A stretch of DNA of 64,000 nt from JAJXXT01 sp963764465 (GCA_963764465.1 CAVXSO010000006.1:620001-684000); one strand, 5' to 3'; positions 33,721 through 43,540 are shown, counted from the first letter of the stretch. Notes: generated by a model from the sequence alone, not told the origin. Numbers and translations are program-made.

Positions 33721-34722
33721 CTACCGGAACAGCACCGTCGGCTTCACGCCCGCCTTTATCATGTCCGCGTAGAGCGGCGCCACGAACTCGCCATAGCCGT
33801 TGTAGATCACCGTGGGAACCATCTCCCCCGTCCCCAGCAGCCGCTCGCGTGCCTGGCTCCAGCGCGGGTGCGGCACGTCCGGGTTCACGTTCGCCCAGAA
33901 CCCGTATTCGCTCGACTGCAGCTCCTGCCAGAACGCCTTCGGCTGCTTGTCCGTGAACGTCACCCGCACGATCGACTTCGCGGACTTGAACCCATACTTC
34001 CACGGCACCGCGATCCGCATCGCCGCCCCGTCCTGCGGCGGCACCACGTGCCCGTACATCCCCACCACCATGAACGGCAGGTCGTTCATCGCCTCCGCCA
34101 TGCTCAGCCCCTCGGTATACGGCCAGGGATAGAAGCTCGCCCCCAGCCCCGGCATCACCTTCGCGTCCTCGAGCGAGGTGAACCCCACGAATTTCGCGGC
34201 CGCGGTCGGCTTCGCCATCGCCACCAGCTTGCGCAGCGGAAACCCGGTCCACGGCACCGTCATCGCCCAGGCCTCGACGCAGCGGTGCCGGTAGATCCGC
34301 TCCTCCAGCCCCGCCTGCTTCATCAGGTCCTCGAGCCCGATGGTGAAGGGCTTCTCCACCAGCCCGTCCACCACCACGTTCCACGGCGAAACCGGCAGGC
34401 GCTGCGCCGCCTCCCAGCAATCCTTGCTGTCGCTGAACTCGTAGAAATTGTTGTACGTCGTCGCCGCCTTCTCCGGCGTCAGCGCCCGCCCCGGCTTGTA
34501 GGTGTCGTTCCCCGGCGCCGGCATCGGCGCGAGCGTCACCGGCTTCACCGGCGGCGAGGAGAACAGCCACCCCGCCCGCGCCGTCGCCGCCCCCGCGATC
34601 TGCGCAGCCGCGACCCCCGCCGCCGCCGCGCCGCCCAGCACCGCGCGCCGCCCGAGGAACACGTGCTCGGGCGTCGCCCGCGCCTCGGCGATCTCCCATC
34701 CCTGCTTGCGCTTGATGATCAT
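33721..34722 (-). CDS. msrP: Periplasmic methionine-sulfoxide reductase catalytic subunit MsrP (YedY)
   Basis: 333 residues. It repairs oxidised Met in periplasmic proteins using a molybdopterin cofactor. Residues 24-50 are a Tat signal (GRRAVLGGAAAAG). The family landmarks YNNFYEFSDSKD and WNVVVDGLVEKP are followed by YRHRCVEAW, whose Cys148 should ligate Mo. The C-terminus GEFVAPLYADM is also typical. Divergent from the desulfhydrase gene with a 199-bp spacer. Confidence 0.96.
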   Translation of the reverse strand: MIIKRKQGWEIAEARATPEHVFLGRRAVLGGAAAAGVAAAQIAGAATARAGWLFSSPPVKPVTLAPMPAPGNDTYKPGRALTPEKAATTYNNFYEFSDSKDCWEAAQRLPVSPWNVVVDGLVEKPFTIGLEDLMKQAGLEERIYRHRCVEAWAMTVPWTGFPLRKLVAMAKPTAAAKFVGFTSLEDAKVMPGLGASFYPWPYTEGLSMAEAMNDLPFMVVGMYGHVVPPQDGAAMRIAVPWKYGFKSAKSIVRVTFTDKQPKAFWQELQSSEYGFWANVNPDVPHPRWSQARERLLGTGEMVPTVIYNGYGEFVAPLYADMIKAGVKPTVLFR

Positions 34723-34921
34723 GGTCGCACCCCTTCCGCAAACCTCGTGGAACTTACGTGACAGGCGACGACGCGAACCTCATTTTGCGCCGCCGCCGCG
34801 AGTGCCGCAACCGTCCCGTGCGATCGCCTCGCATGGACATCGGCCCCGTCGTCTGGAACATTCCTCGCTGCCCGCTGTTACGCCGTTTCGAACCAGGGCA
34901 TCGTCAAGAGGATAAAATCCC

Positions 34922-35941
34922 ATGCATCTCGCCCGCTTCCCCCGCGTCAAGCTCTGCCACGCGCCCACCGCCCTCGAGCCGATGCCCAACCTCACCCGCC
35001 ACCTCGCCCAGGGCCCGCACGGCTCGCCCCAGCTCTGGATCAAGCGCGACGACTGCACCGGTGTCGCGACCGGCGGCAACAAGAACCGCAAGCTCGAGTT
35101 CCTCATGGGCGAGGCGAAGGCGATGGGCGCCGACCACATCGTGACCCAGGGCGCCGTGCAGTCCAACCACGTCCGCCAGACCGCGGCCGTCGCGCGCAAG
35201 CTCGGCCTCGGCTGCACCGCGGTGCTCGAGCATCGCGTCCAGACCAACGACCCCGACTACCTGGAGGGCGGCAACGTCCTGCTCGACCACCTCATGGGCA
35301 TCGAGATCGAGTACCGCGACGGCGGCTCGGACATGCAGAAGGCGATCGAGGAAGTCGGCGAGCGCCTCAAGGCGCAGGGCAGGAAGCCCTACCTCATCCC
35401 CGGCGGCGGCTCCAACACCACCGGCGCGCTCGGCTACGTCAACGTCGCCATGGAACTCCTCGGCCAGGCCAACGATATGGGGCTCAGGATCGACCGCCTC
35501 GTCCACGCAACCGGCTCCGCCGGCACCCAGGCCGGCCTCGTCGCCGGCATGACGGCGCTCAACGCCGGCGTGCGCGTCCTCGGCATCGGCGTGCGCAACC
35601 CCAGGCCGTTGCAGGAAGCCAACGTCCGCAAGCTCACGGAGGCCACCCTCGCCAGGCTCGGCGTCGCCACCCCGCTCGCGGCGGACGCCGTCGAGTGCAA
35701 CTGCGACTACGTCGGCGCCGGCTACGGCATCCCCACCCAGGGCATGGTGGAGGCCGTGAAGATGCTCGCCAGCCACGAGGGAATTTTCCTCGACCCCGTC
35801 TATTCCGGCAAGGGCATGGCCGGCCTCATCGACCTCATCCGCCGGGGCGCCTTCAAGCCGGAGGAAAACGTCGTGTTCCTGCACACCGGCGGCCAGGTCG
35901 GCCTGTTCGGCTACCGCCAGGCGCTCTCCACTGCCGCCTGA
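34922..35941 (+). CDS. PLP-dependent D-cysteine desulfhydrase / L-cysteate sulfo-lyase family enzyme
   Basis: 339 residues. A fold-type II PLP enzyme; Lys54 in TGGNKNRKLEF binds the cofactor, SNHVRQTAAVA contacts the substrate and ATGSAGTQAGLVAG holds the phosphate. The start MHLARFPRVKL matches both DcyD and CuyA (cysteate sulfo-lyase) members, so D-cysteine or L-cysteate could be the substrate. Shine-Dalgarno AGAGGAT. It lies beside msrP, another sulfur-related gene. Confidence 0.88.
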   Translation: MHLARFPRVKLCHAPTALEPMPNLTRHLAQGPHGSPQLWIKRDDCTGVATGGNKNRKLEFLMGEAKAMGADHIVTQGAVQSNHVRQTAAVARKLGLGCTAVLEHRVQTNDPDYLEGGNVLLDHLMGIEIEYRDGGSDMQKAIEEVGERLKAQGRKPYLIPGGGSNTTGALGYVNVAMELLGQANDMGLRIDRLVHATGSAGTQAGLVAGMTALNAGVRVLGIGVRNPRPLQEANVRKLTEATLARLGVATPLAADAVECNCDYVGAGYGIPTQGMVEAVKMLASHEGIFLDPVYSGKGMAGLIDLIRRGAFKPEENVVFLHTGGQVGLFGYRQALSTAA

Positions 35942-35981
35942 GGCGCAACCCACGGCGCCCGCAGGCGCCGCACCCGACGGC

Positions 35982-37607
35982 ATGGCAGGCGACGTCTTCG
36001 CCGACCTCTCCCGCCATGTCGACCGCGCCTTCTACCGCCACCTCTACCCCGACATCGCGGCCGCCGGGATCGACCCCGTGGCGCACTGGCACCGCGCCGG
36101 CTGGGCGGAACGCCGCCGCCCCAATGTCTGGTTCGACACCGCCTGGTATCTCGACAACTACGCCGATATCGTCCGCGCCCGGATCGATCCGCTTCTGCAC
36201 TATATCCGCCACGGCCGCGGCGAGGGCCGCCTCGCCAGCCCGCCCCACGCCACCCGCCTCGCCGCGCTCGAAGCCGCCCGCCCCGCCGCCTCCCGCCCGG
36301 TCGGCTACGACGCGCCCCCCGACGCCCCGATCCTCGACGCTTCGGAACTCGCCTCCCTCCTCCTGCGCGCCATGGCCGCGCGGCAGGGCCGCATCGGGCT
36401 TCTCGTCGCCGCCAGCCACGACCGCTACATCGACGTCACCGGCGGCATCCAGCTCGTCCTCACCGACGAGCAGCGCGCCGCCGCCGCCGCGGGCACCACG
36501 CACCTGCACCTCGCCCCCGCCGTCGCGCGCCTCGCCCTCGCGGACGGCATCGAACCGCCCTGCCTGCTGCAGGCAACGCTCGACGGCGTCTTCCAGGGCC
36601 TCGTCGCCGGCAGCGCCGCCGCCACCGCCATCGCCGTTGTCGCGCGCGCCATGCCGCAGCGTCCGCGCCGCCTCGCCATCCACTCCCTCCTCGGCCACCG
36701 CACGGACACGCTCGCCTCCCTCGCCGCCGCCTGCGGTGAAGACGCGGTGTTCTGGCTGCACGACCACACCTCGCTCTGCGAGGGCTTCAACCTCCTGCGC
36801 AACGATCTGGACGCCTGCCACGCCCCGCCGCCGGACAGCATGGCCTGCCGCATCTGCGTCCATGGCGCGACCCGTCCCGCGCACCGCGCCCGCATCCGCA
36901 CCCTGTTCGATTCGGTACCGTTCCATGTCCTCGCCCCCTCGCGCGCCGCGCTGGACCTCTGGGTCGCCCGCGCCTTCCTGCCCTTCGCCACCGCCCAGGT
37001 CGCCGAACCCGCGGCCCTGGTTCCCGCGGGCCCTTCCGCCCACGCGGCGCAGCCTCGTATCGATCCGGCAACGGATACCTCGCCCCTGCGCGTCGCCTTC
37101 CTCGGCTACCCGCTGGCGCACAAGGGCTGGCCGCTCTTCCTCGATCTCGTGACCGCCCTCTCCCTCGCGGAATCCGCCGTGCCCGCCTGCGCGCTCCACC
37201 ACCTCGCCACCCCAGACGCGCTCTGCCCCATGGACCGCGTCGCCACCGTTCCCGTCCAGGTCGGCCCCGCCGCGCGCCAGGCCGCCGTCGAGGCGCTCGC
37301 CCTGCACGCGATCGAGGCGGTGATCGTCGCCTCCCCCTGGCCCGAAACCTTCAGCTTCGTCGCGCACGAGGCCGTCGCCGCCGGCGCCGTCGTGCTCACC
37401 CTCGCCGATGCCGGCAACGTCCCCGCCATGGTCCGCCGCCACGACGCCGGCTACGTGTTCGAGACCGGCGCCGCCCTGCTGGACTTTCTCCTCTCCGCCC
37501 GCGCCCGCGAGGAGATCCGCGCGCGCCCCCGCCCCGCGCCGCTCACGCTGGTCCCCGCGCGCGGCAGCCTGGACCGGCTCGAAACCCTGCTCGCGGTCCC
37601 CGCATGA
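35982..37607 (+). CDS. Glycosyltransferase (GT-B type) with N-terminal surface-polysaccharide repeat domain
   Basis: 541 residues. The first ~90 residues carry two copies of a DPxxHxxxxGxxE/RxP-FDxxWYL motif (DPVAHWHRAGWAERRRP, then DPLLHYIRHGRGEGR), found in large polysaccharide glycosyltransferases. The C-terminal part has GT4-like features: VAFLGYPLAHKGW and SPWPETFSFVAHEAVAAGA, with the conserved Glu for nucleotide-sugar binding. First gene of the 36-43.5 kb operon; its stop overlaps the next start by 4 bp. Confidence 0.8.
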   Translation: MAGDVFADLSRHVDRAFYRHLYPDIAAAGIDPVAHWHRAGWAERRRPNVWFDTAWYLDNYADIVRARIDPLLHYIRHGRGEGRLASPPHATRLAALEAARPAASRPVGYDAPPDAPILDASELASLLLRAMAARQGRIGLLVAASHDRYIDVTGGIQLVLTDEQRAAAAAGTTHLHLAPAVARLALADGIEPPCLLQATLDGVFQGLVAGSAAATAIAVVARAMPQRPRRLAIHSLLGHRTDTLASLAAACGEDAVFWLHDHTSLCEGFNLLRNDLDACHAPPPDSMACRICVHGATRPAHRARIRTLFDSVPFHVLAPSRAALDLWVARAFLPFATAQVAEPAALVPAGPSAHAAQPRIDPATDTSPLRVAFLGYPLAHKGWPLFLDLVTALSLAESAVPACALHHLATPDALCPMDRVATVPVQVGPAARQAAVEALALHAIEAVIVASPWPETFSFVAHEAVAAGAVVLTLADAGNVPAMVRRHDAGYVFETGAALLDFLLSARAREEIRARPRPAPLTLVPARGSLDRLETLLAVPA

Positions 37608-38644
37608 GCGGCATCGCCTGCTTCACCAGCTTCACCTGGGGCTATCTCTCGCGCGCCCTCATCCTCTCGCGCACCCTGCGCGCCGCCCACCCGGACTGGC
37701 ACCAGGTCGCCCTCGTCGTGGACGCCCCGGCGGAGGGCGCCGCCGAAGCCCTCGCCCCGTTCGACGAGGTCGTCTTCGCGCAGGATCTCGGCGTGCCGGA
37801 CTTTTATCCATTCCTCTTCCGCCACACCCTCGTCGAGGCCTGCACCGCGCTCAAGCCGCGCATGCTCGCCCGCCTGCTCGAGGGTGGCGCCGGTGCCGTG
37901 ATCTACCTCGACCCGGACATCGCCGTCTTCCATCCGCTCGCCGCCGTCCTGCGCGCCCTCACCTCCGCCTCGATCGTGCTGACCCCGCACCAGCACGAGC
38001 CCAACGCCGACGAGCACGCCTACCACGACGCGGAACGCACCGCCCTGCTCTACGGCGTCTTCAACCTGGGCTTCGCCGCGGTGCGCGCGGATGTCACCGG
38101 CCGCGCCTTCGCCGCCTGGTGGCAGGCGCGTTGCGAGGCGGACTGCCGCGACGCGCCGCAGGAAGGATTGTTCACGGACCAGCGTTATTGCGATCTCGTC
38201 CCGGCCCTGTTCCCCTCCGTCGCCGTCCTCCGCGACCCGGGCTGCAATGTCGCGAGCTGGAATTTGAGCCGCCGCCTGCCAATCGTGACACCGGAGGGCG
38301 GAGTTTCGGTGGACGGCAGCCCGCTCGCCTTCTACCACTTCACCAAGATCGGCGACGTCGGAGACATCATGACCAGGCGCTACGCGCGCAACGAGGTTCC
38401 CCTGGAAATCGCCCATTGGTGGCAGCGCCAGGTCGCGGCCAGCACCGTCCCCGAGCTCTCGAACCGTCCCTGGGCCTGGCAGAATTTCGCCGACGGCACG
38501 CCCATCCCGCTCGCCCTGCGCCGCGCCTGGCGCGCGGACGCCACGCTGCGCGCCCGCTTTCCGGATCCGTTCGCTTCCGGACCGGACTCGCTCGCCGCCT
38601 GGACCGCGCGCGAACACCCCGAGTGGCGCGCGGAGCCCGCCTGA
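37604..38644 (+). CDS. GT-A type glycosyltransferase
   Basis: 346 residues. It begins GIACFTSFTWGYLSRALIL, like nucleotide-diphospho-sugar transferases. The metal-binding DxD is present as YLDPDIAVF, and FTDQRYCDLVP is the usual later motif. No membrane segment, so it is likely cytoplasmic, acting on a lipid-linked glycan. Joined to the preceding gene by ATGA and followed 2 bp later by galE. Confidence 0.87.
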   Translation: MSGIACFTSFTWGYLSRALILSRTLRAAHPDWHQVALVVDAPAEGAAEALAPFDEVVFAQDLGVPDFYPFLFRHTLVEACTALKPRMLARLLEGGAGAVIYLDPDIAVFHPLAAVLRALTSASIVLTPHQHEPNADEHAYHDAERTALLYGVFNLGFAAVRADVTGRAFAAWWQARCEADCRDAPQEGLFTDQRYCDLVPALFPSVAVLRDPGCNVASWNLSRRLPIVTPEGGVSVDGSPLAFYHFTKIGDVGDIMTRRYARNEVPLEIAHWWQRQVAASTVPELSNRPWAWQNFADGTPIPLALRRAWRADATLRARFPDPFASGPDSLAAWTAREHPEWRAEPA

Positions 38645-38646
38645 GC

Positions 38647-39675
38647 ATGCCGCGCTCCGCCGCCCCTCGCCATCTCGTGGTCGGCGGCGCCGGCTATGTC
38701 GGCAGCCACCTCGTCGCCGAGCTCCTCGCCCGCGGCGAGGACGTCACCGTCTTCGACGACCTCTCCACCGGCCACCAGGCCGCCATCCTCCCCGGCGCCC
38801 GCTTCGTCCGCGGCAGCCTCGCCAGCCAGGAACAGGTGGACGCCATCCTCGCCGACGGCCCATGGCACGCCGTGTTCCACTTCGCCGCCCTGTCGCTCGT
38901 CGGCGATTCCATGCGCGAGCCGCTGCGCTACCTGCGCCGCAACATCGGCGAGGGCCTCACCCTCATCGACGCCTGCATCCGCCACGGCGTCAGGCATTTC
39001 GTCCTCTCCTCCACCGCCGCCCTGTTCGGCAGCGCCGGCGACCGCCCGATCGACGAGGCCACCGCCATCGACCCCGGCTCGCCCTACGGCGAAAGCAAAT
39101 GGGCGCTGGAGCGCGCGCTCGCCTGGGCCGCGCGCATCCACGGCCTGCGCTACGCCGCCCTGCGCTACTTCAACGCCGCCGGCGCCGATGCCGCGGGCCG
39201 CCTCGGCGAGGACCACGCGCCGGAAACCCACCTCATCCCGCTCACCATCGACGCCATGCTCGCCCGCCGCCCGCCGCTCACCGTCTTCGGCACCGACTAC
39301 GCGACGCCGGACGGCACCGCCATCCGCGACTACGTCCACGTCGCCGACCTCGCGACGGCGCATCTCGCGGCCCTCACCCGGCTGGAGGCGGGAAGCGACG
39401 CGGTGTTCAACCTCGGCACCGGAACCGGCAACTCGGTGCGCGAGGTCATTGCCGCCGTGGAACGAATCTCCGGCCGCCGCGTGCCGCACGCGCTCGGTCC
39501 GCGCCGCGCCGGCGACCCGCCCGTCCTCGTCGCCGCGTCGGACGCGATGCGCGCCGCCACCGGCTGGACCCCGCGCTTCGAAAATCTCGACACGATCGTC
39601 GCCACCGCGCTTGCCTGGCGCGAGGCGCATCCGCGCGGCTACGCCGACGCCATGGCCCCCGCCCTCGCGACATGA
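38647..39675 (+). CDS. galE: UDP-glucose 4-epimerase
   Basis: 342 residues. It interconverts UDP-glucose and UDP-galactose for the adjacent transferases. The Rossmann motif is GGAGYVGSHL, the catalytic Ser/Thr is in SSTAALFG and the catalytic pair is YGESK. RYFNAAGAD and IRDYVHVADLA are family signatures. The ATG at 38647 is chosen because it opens directly at the Rossmann strand. Overlaps the next gene by 4 bp. Confidence 0.95.
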   Translation: MPRSAAPRHLVVGGAGYVGSHLVAELLARGEDVTVFDDLSTGHQAAILPGARFVRGSLASQEQVDAILADGPWHAVFHFAALSLVGDSMREPLRYLRRNIGEGLTLIDACIRHGVRHFVLSSTAALFGSAGDRPIDEATAIDPGSPYGESKWALERALAWAARIHGLRYAALRYFNAAGADAAGRLGEDHAPETHLIPLTIDAMLARRPPLTVFGTDYATPDGTAIRDYVHVADLATAHLAALTRLEAGSDAVFNLGTGTGNSVREVIAAVERISGRRVPHALGPRRAGDPPVLVAASDAMRAATGWTPRFENLDTIVATALAWREAHPRGYADAMAPALAT

Positions 39676-42224
39676 CCGGCGAGGAACTCGCAACGATTCT
39701 CGCCGGCGACCCGGCGCGCTACCCCGCCTGGGCACGCTTCGACGCCGCCTTCTACCGCGCCGCCAACCCCGAGATCGGCATCGCCGGCAGCGACGCGCCG
39801 GACTCCGCCCTGCTGCGCCACTACCTCCAGGTCGGCCGCTTCCAGGGGCTCTCGCCGAACCCCTGGTTCGACGAAACCTGGTACCTCGCCCGCCATCCGG
39901 AGATCGCCGCCCTCGTCGCCGGGGGCCGCCCCACCGCCGGCGGCGGGACCATCGAGAGCGGCTTCGAGCACTACCTCCTGCTCGGCCACGCCGCCCTCTC
40001 GCCCCACTGGCTGTACGACGAGGCGCTCTACCGCGAGCAGGTCACGGAGCACGCCGTGGCCGCCACGGGCGACGCCAATTTCTACGACCACTACCTGCGC
40101 TCCGGCGCACGCCGCGGCCTCGCCGCGCACCCTCTGTTCGACCCCGCCTTCTACCTCGCCGCCAACGCCGTGCCGGATGCCGCCCTGCCCGCGGAGGGTC
40201 CGTTCGGCCACTACCTCGCCCGCCTCTGGCGCGACCGCGTGGAGGGCTGGACCGCGCCGGAGTTCGACCTCGCCGGCACAAGGCGCGAGCCCGCCTGCGC
40301 CGCCGCCGTCGCCGAGGGCCGCGCCTGGGGCGCCCTGCACCACGCGCTCGCCACCGGCCCCGTCCGCGTCTTCAGCCCCGCCCTCGCGGAGGCGCAGCGC
40401 CGCATCTCCGCCGCCACCGCCGAAACCCGTGGCGCCATCGACATCATCGGCGCGCACGAGGGCGCCGGCGGCTGGTTCCTCGCCGGCTGGCTCGGCCGCC
40501 CCGCCAGCGTCCCGGAGGGCCCCATCGTTCCACCTGGTGCCACCGTCCTGGCCGGCCTGCGCCATGCCGCCGGAACCCACGTGGCGCTGGCCGAGATCGC
40601 CCTCTTCCGCCGCGACGACCTCGCCGGGCGCGGCGAGGCGTTCATCGCCTTCGTCCCCGCCGCCGAGGGCCTCGCCATGGGCGAGCCGGAAAGCGTGGAC
40701 ATCCTGACGGAGACGGTCTGCTGGCGCCTCGGCCTGCCGCGCGCCGAGCAGCCGACGGCGGCATCGGCGCTGCTGGAGGCGCTGCGCCCCATCGCGGACC
40801 GCCTCGCGGCCTCGCCCGTGGCCGCCTCCCTGCGCCGCCGCCTCGCCCATCCCCTGCCGGACGGCGCCAACACCCTCCCGCAACTGCCGGAGCGCGTCTT
40901 CTTCGAGGTGGACGAGGCGATCCACGTCCCGGGCGGCGACCTCGTGCTCGCCGGCTGGCACCTCGCCCCGCCCGGCGCCGTGCGCGCCATCCACCTCCGG
41001 CGCGGCTGGCTCACCCGCCCGATCCATCTCGACCAGGCCATCGTCATCGAGCGGCCGGACGTGCGCGACACGGTCGGCCAGGAAACCGGCCTGCTCAACC
41101 TGCGCTGCGGCTTCATGCTCCGCCTGCCCCGCGTCTGGCGCGAGGGCGAGGCGGCCGACCCGCCGCCCTATATCGAAGTCGAAATGACCTCCGGCGCCAT
41201 CGCGCATCGCGGCCTCGCCATCGGCTCGCGCTCGGGCATGCCGGCGATCCGCTTCATGCTGGACCGCACCGCCCCCGCCTTCGGCGACGCCGCCGCCCCG
41301 TACGAGCGCGTCACCGGCCCCGCCATCGCCGCGTTGCAGGCACGCCGCATGGCGCGCGCCGAGGCTCCGCACCGCCAGGATTTCGGCACCCCGCCGGCGG
41401 ACCCGCGCGTCAGCGTCGTCGTTACACTCTACGGCCGCGTCGATTTCCTGGACTTCCAGCTCGGCATCGAGGCCGCCCAGCACACCCGCCACCCCGGCAC
41501 CCTGCCCGCCATCGAGCGTCTCTACGTGCTCGACGACCCGCCCCGCGCCCGCGCCACGGAAGCCCTCGCCGTGCAGGCGCATCTGCGCTTCGCGCTTCCG
41601 TTCTCGCTGCTCAGCCTGCCCGAAAACCGCGGCTTCGCGGGCGCCAACAACGCCGGCCTGCGCGCCGCGCGCGGGCGCTATGTCTGCTTCCTCAACTCGG
41701 ACGTCTTCGCCGGCACGCCGGACTGGGTCGCGCGCCTCGCCGACCGGCTGGACGCGGACCCCACGCTCGGCGCCGTCGCACCCCGCCTGCTCTACGAGGA
41801 CGGCAGCATCCAGCACGACGGCATGGCGTTCCGCCGCATCCCGCGCATCGGCGCCTGGCGCTTCCCCGACCATCCGGGCAAGGGCATGCGTCCGGACGGC
41901 GCCACCGGCCTCCTGCGCGTGGCCGCCGCCACCGGCGCCTGCCTCATGCTGCGCCGCGACCTCGCCCTCGCGCTCGGCGGCTTCGACGAGGCCTACCCGA
42001 TCGGCGATTTCGAGGACGCCGATCTCTGCATGAAGCTGCACGGCATGGGCCTCGCCATCGCGGTGGACCGCGACGTCACGCTCTACCACCTGGAGCGCCA
42101 GTCCCAGGCGGGCTCCGCCGAGCACTGGCGCATGCAGCTCACCCTCTTCAACGCCTGGCAGCACGAGCGCCGCTGGCACCGCCTGCTCGACCGGGTACAG
42201 CCCGCGGCGGAAGCCGCGCCATGA
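39672..42224 (+). CDS. Large GT2 glycosyltransferase with N-terminal repeat domain
   Basis: 850 residues. Residues ~1-170 contain three copies of the HYxxxGxxxGLxPxxxFDxxxYL motif (HYLQVGRFQGLSPNPWFD, HYLLLGHAALSPHWLYD, HYLRSGARRGLAAHPLFD) also found in the first gene of this operon. A middle region of unknown fold follows. The C-terminal GT2 domain from about residue 575 has VSVVVTLYGR, PENRGFAGANNAGL, DxD-like LNSDVF and GDFEDADLCMKL. It resembles rhamnosyltransferase-type GT2 enzymes. ATGA overlaps on both sides. Confidence 0.87.
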   Translation: MTGEELATILAGDPARYPAWARFDAAFYRAANPEIGIAGSDAPDSALLRHYLQVGRFQGLSPNPWFDETWYLARHPEIAALVAGGRPTAGGGTIESGFEHYLLLGHAALSPHWLYDEALYREQVTEHAVAATGDANFYDHYLRSGARRGLAAHPLFDPAFYLAANAVPDAALPAEGPFGHYLARLWRDRVEGWTAPEFDLAGTRREPACAAAVAEGRAWGALHHALATGPVRVFSPALAEAQRRISAATAETRGAIDIIGAHEGAGGWFLAGWLGRPASVPEGPIVPPGATVLAGLRHAAGTHVALAEIALFRRDDLAGRGEAFIAFVPAAEGLAMGEPESVDILTETVCWRLGLPRAEQPTAASALLEALRPIADRLAASPVAASLRRRLAHPLPDGANTLPQLPERVFFEVDEAIHVPGGDLVLAGWHLAPPGAVRAIHLRRGWLTRPIHLDQAIVIERPDVRDTVGQETGLLNLRCGFMLRLPRVWREGEAADPPPYIEVEMTSGAIAHRGLAIGSRSGMPAIRFMLDRTAPAFGDAAAPYERVTGPAIAALQARRMARAEAPHRQDFGTPPADPRVSVVVTLYGRVDFLDFQLGIEAAQHTRHPGTLPAIERLYVLDDPPRARATEALAVQAHLRFALPFSLLSLPENRGFAGANNAGLRAARGRYVCFLNSDVFAGTPDWVARLADRLDADPTLGAVAPRLLYEDGSIQHDGMAFRRIPRIGAWRFPDHPGKGMRPDGATGLLRVAAATGACLMLRRDLALALGGFDEAYPIGDFEDADLCMKLHGMGLAIAVDRDVTLYHLERQSQAGSAEHWRMQLTLFNAWQHERRWHRLLDRVQPAAEAAP

Positions 42225-43540
42225 GCACCGGGCACGCCCGCGTCCTCATCGCCGCCCACAGCCACCCGGAGCTCACCAAGGGCGGCGCGGAGATCGCCGC
42301 CTGGCAGCTCCACTGCGCCATCGGCGAGAACGGAACCTGGGCCTCCTCCTTCATCGGCTGCGGCGGCCAGCCGCGCCCCGGCCCCTCGATCGGCCAGCCA
42401 ATGGGCCCGGGCCAGTATCTCTACACCCCGGGCGAGTTCGACTGGTTCACGTTCACCAACCGCAACGAACGCTTCCCCGAGGACTTCACCGCCCTGCTCC
42501 GCCAGCTGCGCCCGGACGTGCTGCATTTCCACCACTACGCGCAGTTCGGCGTCGAGGCCTTCGCCATCGCGCGGCGCGCCCTGCCGGATATCCGCCTCGT
42601 CCTCACGCTCCACGAGTTCCAGGCCATCTGCAACCATTTCGGCCAGATGGTCACCCGCCCGCAGCGCGGCCTGTGCGCCGCCGCAAGCCTCACCGCCTGC
42701 CACCGCTGCTTCCCCGAGCGCGGCACGGTGGACCTCTTCCTGCGCGAGCACTGGCTGAAATCCTTCTTCGGCCTCATCGACGCCTTCGTCGCGCCCAGCC
42801 ACTTCCTCGCCGACCGCTACATCGCCTGGGGCCTCCCGCGCGAGCGCATGCACGTCATCGGCAACGCCATCGCGCGCCCCGCCGAGATTCCCCCGCGCCC
42901 GCGCCGCTCGCGCCGCTTCCAGGTCGGCTTCTTCGGCCAGATGTCCATGCTCAAGGGCATCGGCGTCCTGCTCGACGCCGCGGAGGAACTCGCGGACGAC
43001 CCGGCCATCACCATCAACATCCACGGCGACGACCGCAACCAGCCGGAATCCTTCCGCGAGGAGCTTGCCGCCAGGCTCGCCCGCTCCGGCCACAATGTCC
43101 GCCTGCACGGCGCCTACGACAACTCGCGCGTGGACGCGCTGATGCGCGGCATGGATGTCGTCGTCATGCCCTCGGTGTGGTGGGAAAACGCGCCGGTGGT
43201 GATCGAGGAAGCGCTGCGCAACCGCGTGCCCGTCCTCTGCTCGGATATCGGCGGCATGGCGGAGGCGGTGCGCGACGGGCTCGACGGCTTCCACTTCGCC
43301 GCCGGCAGCGCGGGCGAACTCGCCGCCCTGGTCCGCGAACTCGCTGCGGACCCGCAACGTCTCGCCGCCCTGTCGGCGACGATGCGCACGCCCCCCACCG
43401 CGGCGGAGGTCGCGGCCCGCCACCTCGCCCTCTACCACCGCCTGCTCCCCGGCGCGCCAACCCCCGCGGGGGGCGTCCGCGCCTATGCGAGAACCGCGCG
43501 CGCGATGATCAGCTTCTGCACCTCGGTGGCACCCTCGTAG
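42221..43540 (+). CDS. GT4 glycosyltransferase
   Basis: 439 residues. GT-B fold: the N-terminal half has AHSHPELTKGGAEIAAW, and the C-terminal half has FFGQMSMLKGIGVLLDAA and WWENAPVVIEEALRNRVPV with the nucleotide-sugar Glu. A Cys-rich insertion (CAAASLTACHRC) resembles that of related capsule enzymes. Last gene of the operon. The final ~20 residues read through the antisense of the acyl-CoA dehydrogenase end, giving a 58-bp tail-to-tail overlap. Confidence 0.88.
   Translation: MSTGHARVLIAAHSHPELTKGGAEIAAWQLHCAIGENGTWASSFIGCGGQPRPGPSIGQPMGPGQYLYTPGEFDWFTFTNRNERFPEDFTALLRQLRPDVLHFHHYAQFGVEAFAIARRALPDIRLVLTLHEFQAICNHFGQMVTRPQRGLCAAASLTACHRCFPERGTVDLFLREHWLKSFFGLIDAFVAPSHFLADRYIAWGLPRERMHVIGNAIARPAEIPPRPRRSRRFQVGFFGQMSMLKGIGVLLDAAEELADDPAITINIHGDDRNQPESFREELAARLARSGHNVRLHGAYDNSRVDALMRGMDVVVMPSVWWENAPVVIEEALRNRVPVLCSDIGGMAEAVRDGLDGFHFAAGSAGELAALVRELAADPQRLAALSATMRTPPTAAEVAARHLALYHRLLPGAPTPAGGVRAYARTARAMISFCTSVAPS

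Noticed and set aside
39639..42179. 846-residue open frame antisense to the GT2 glycosyltransferase
   Set aside because: Shadow; catalytic motifs are all on the plus strand.
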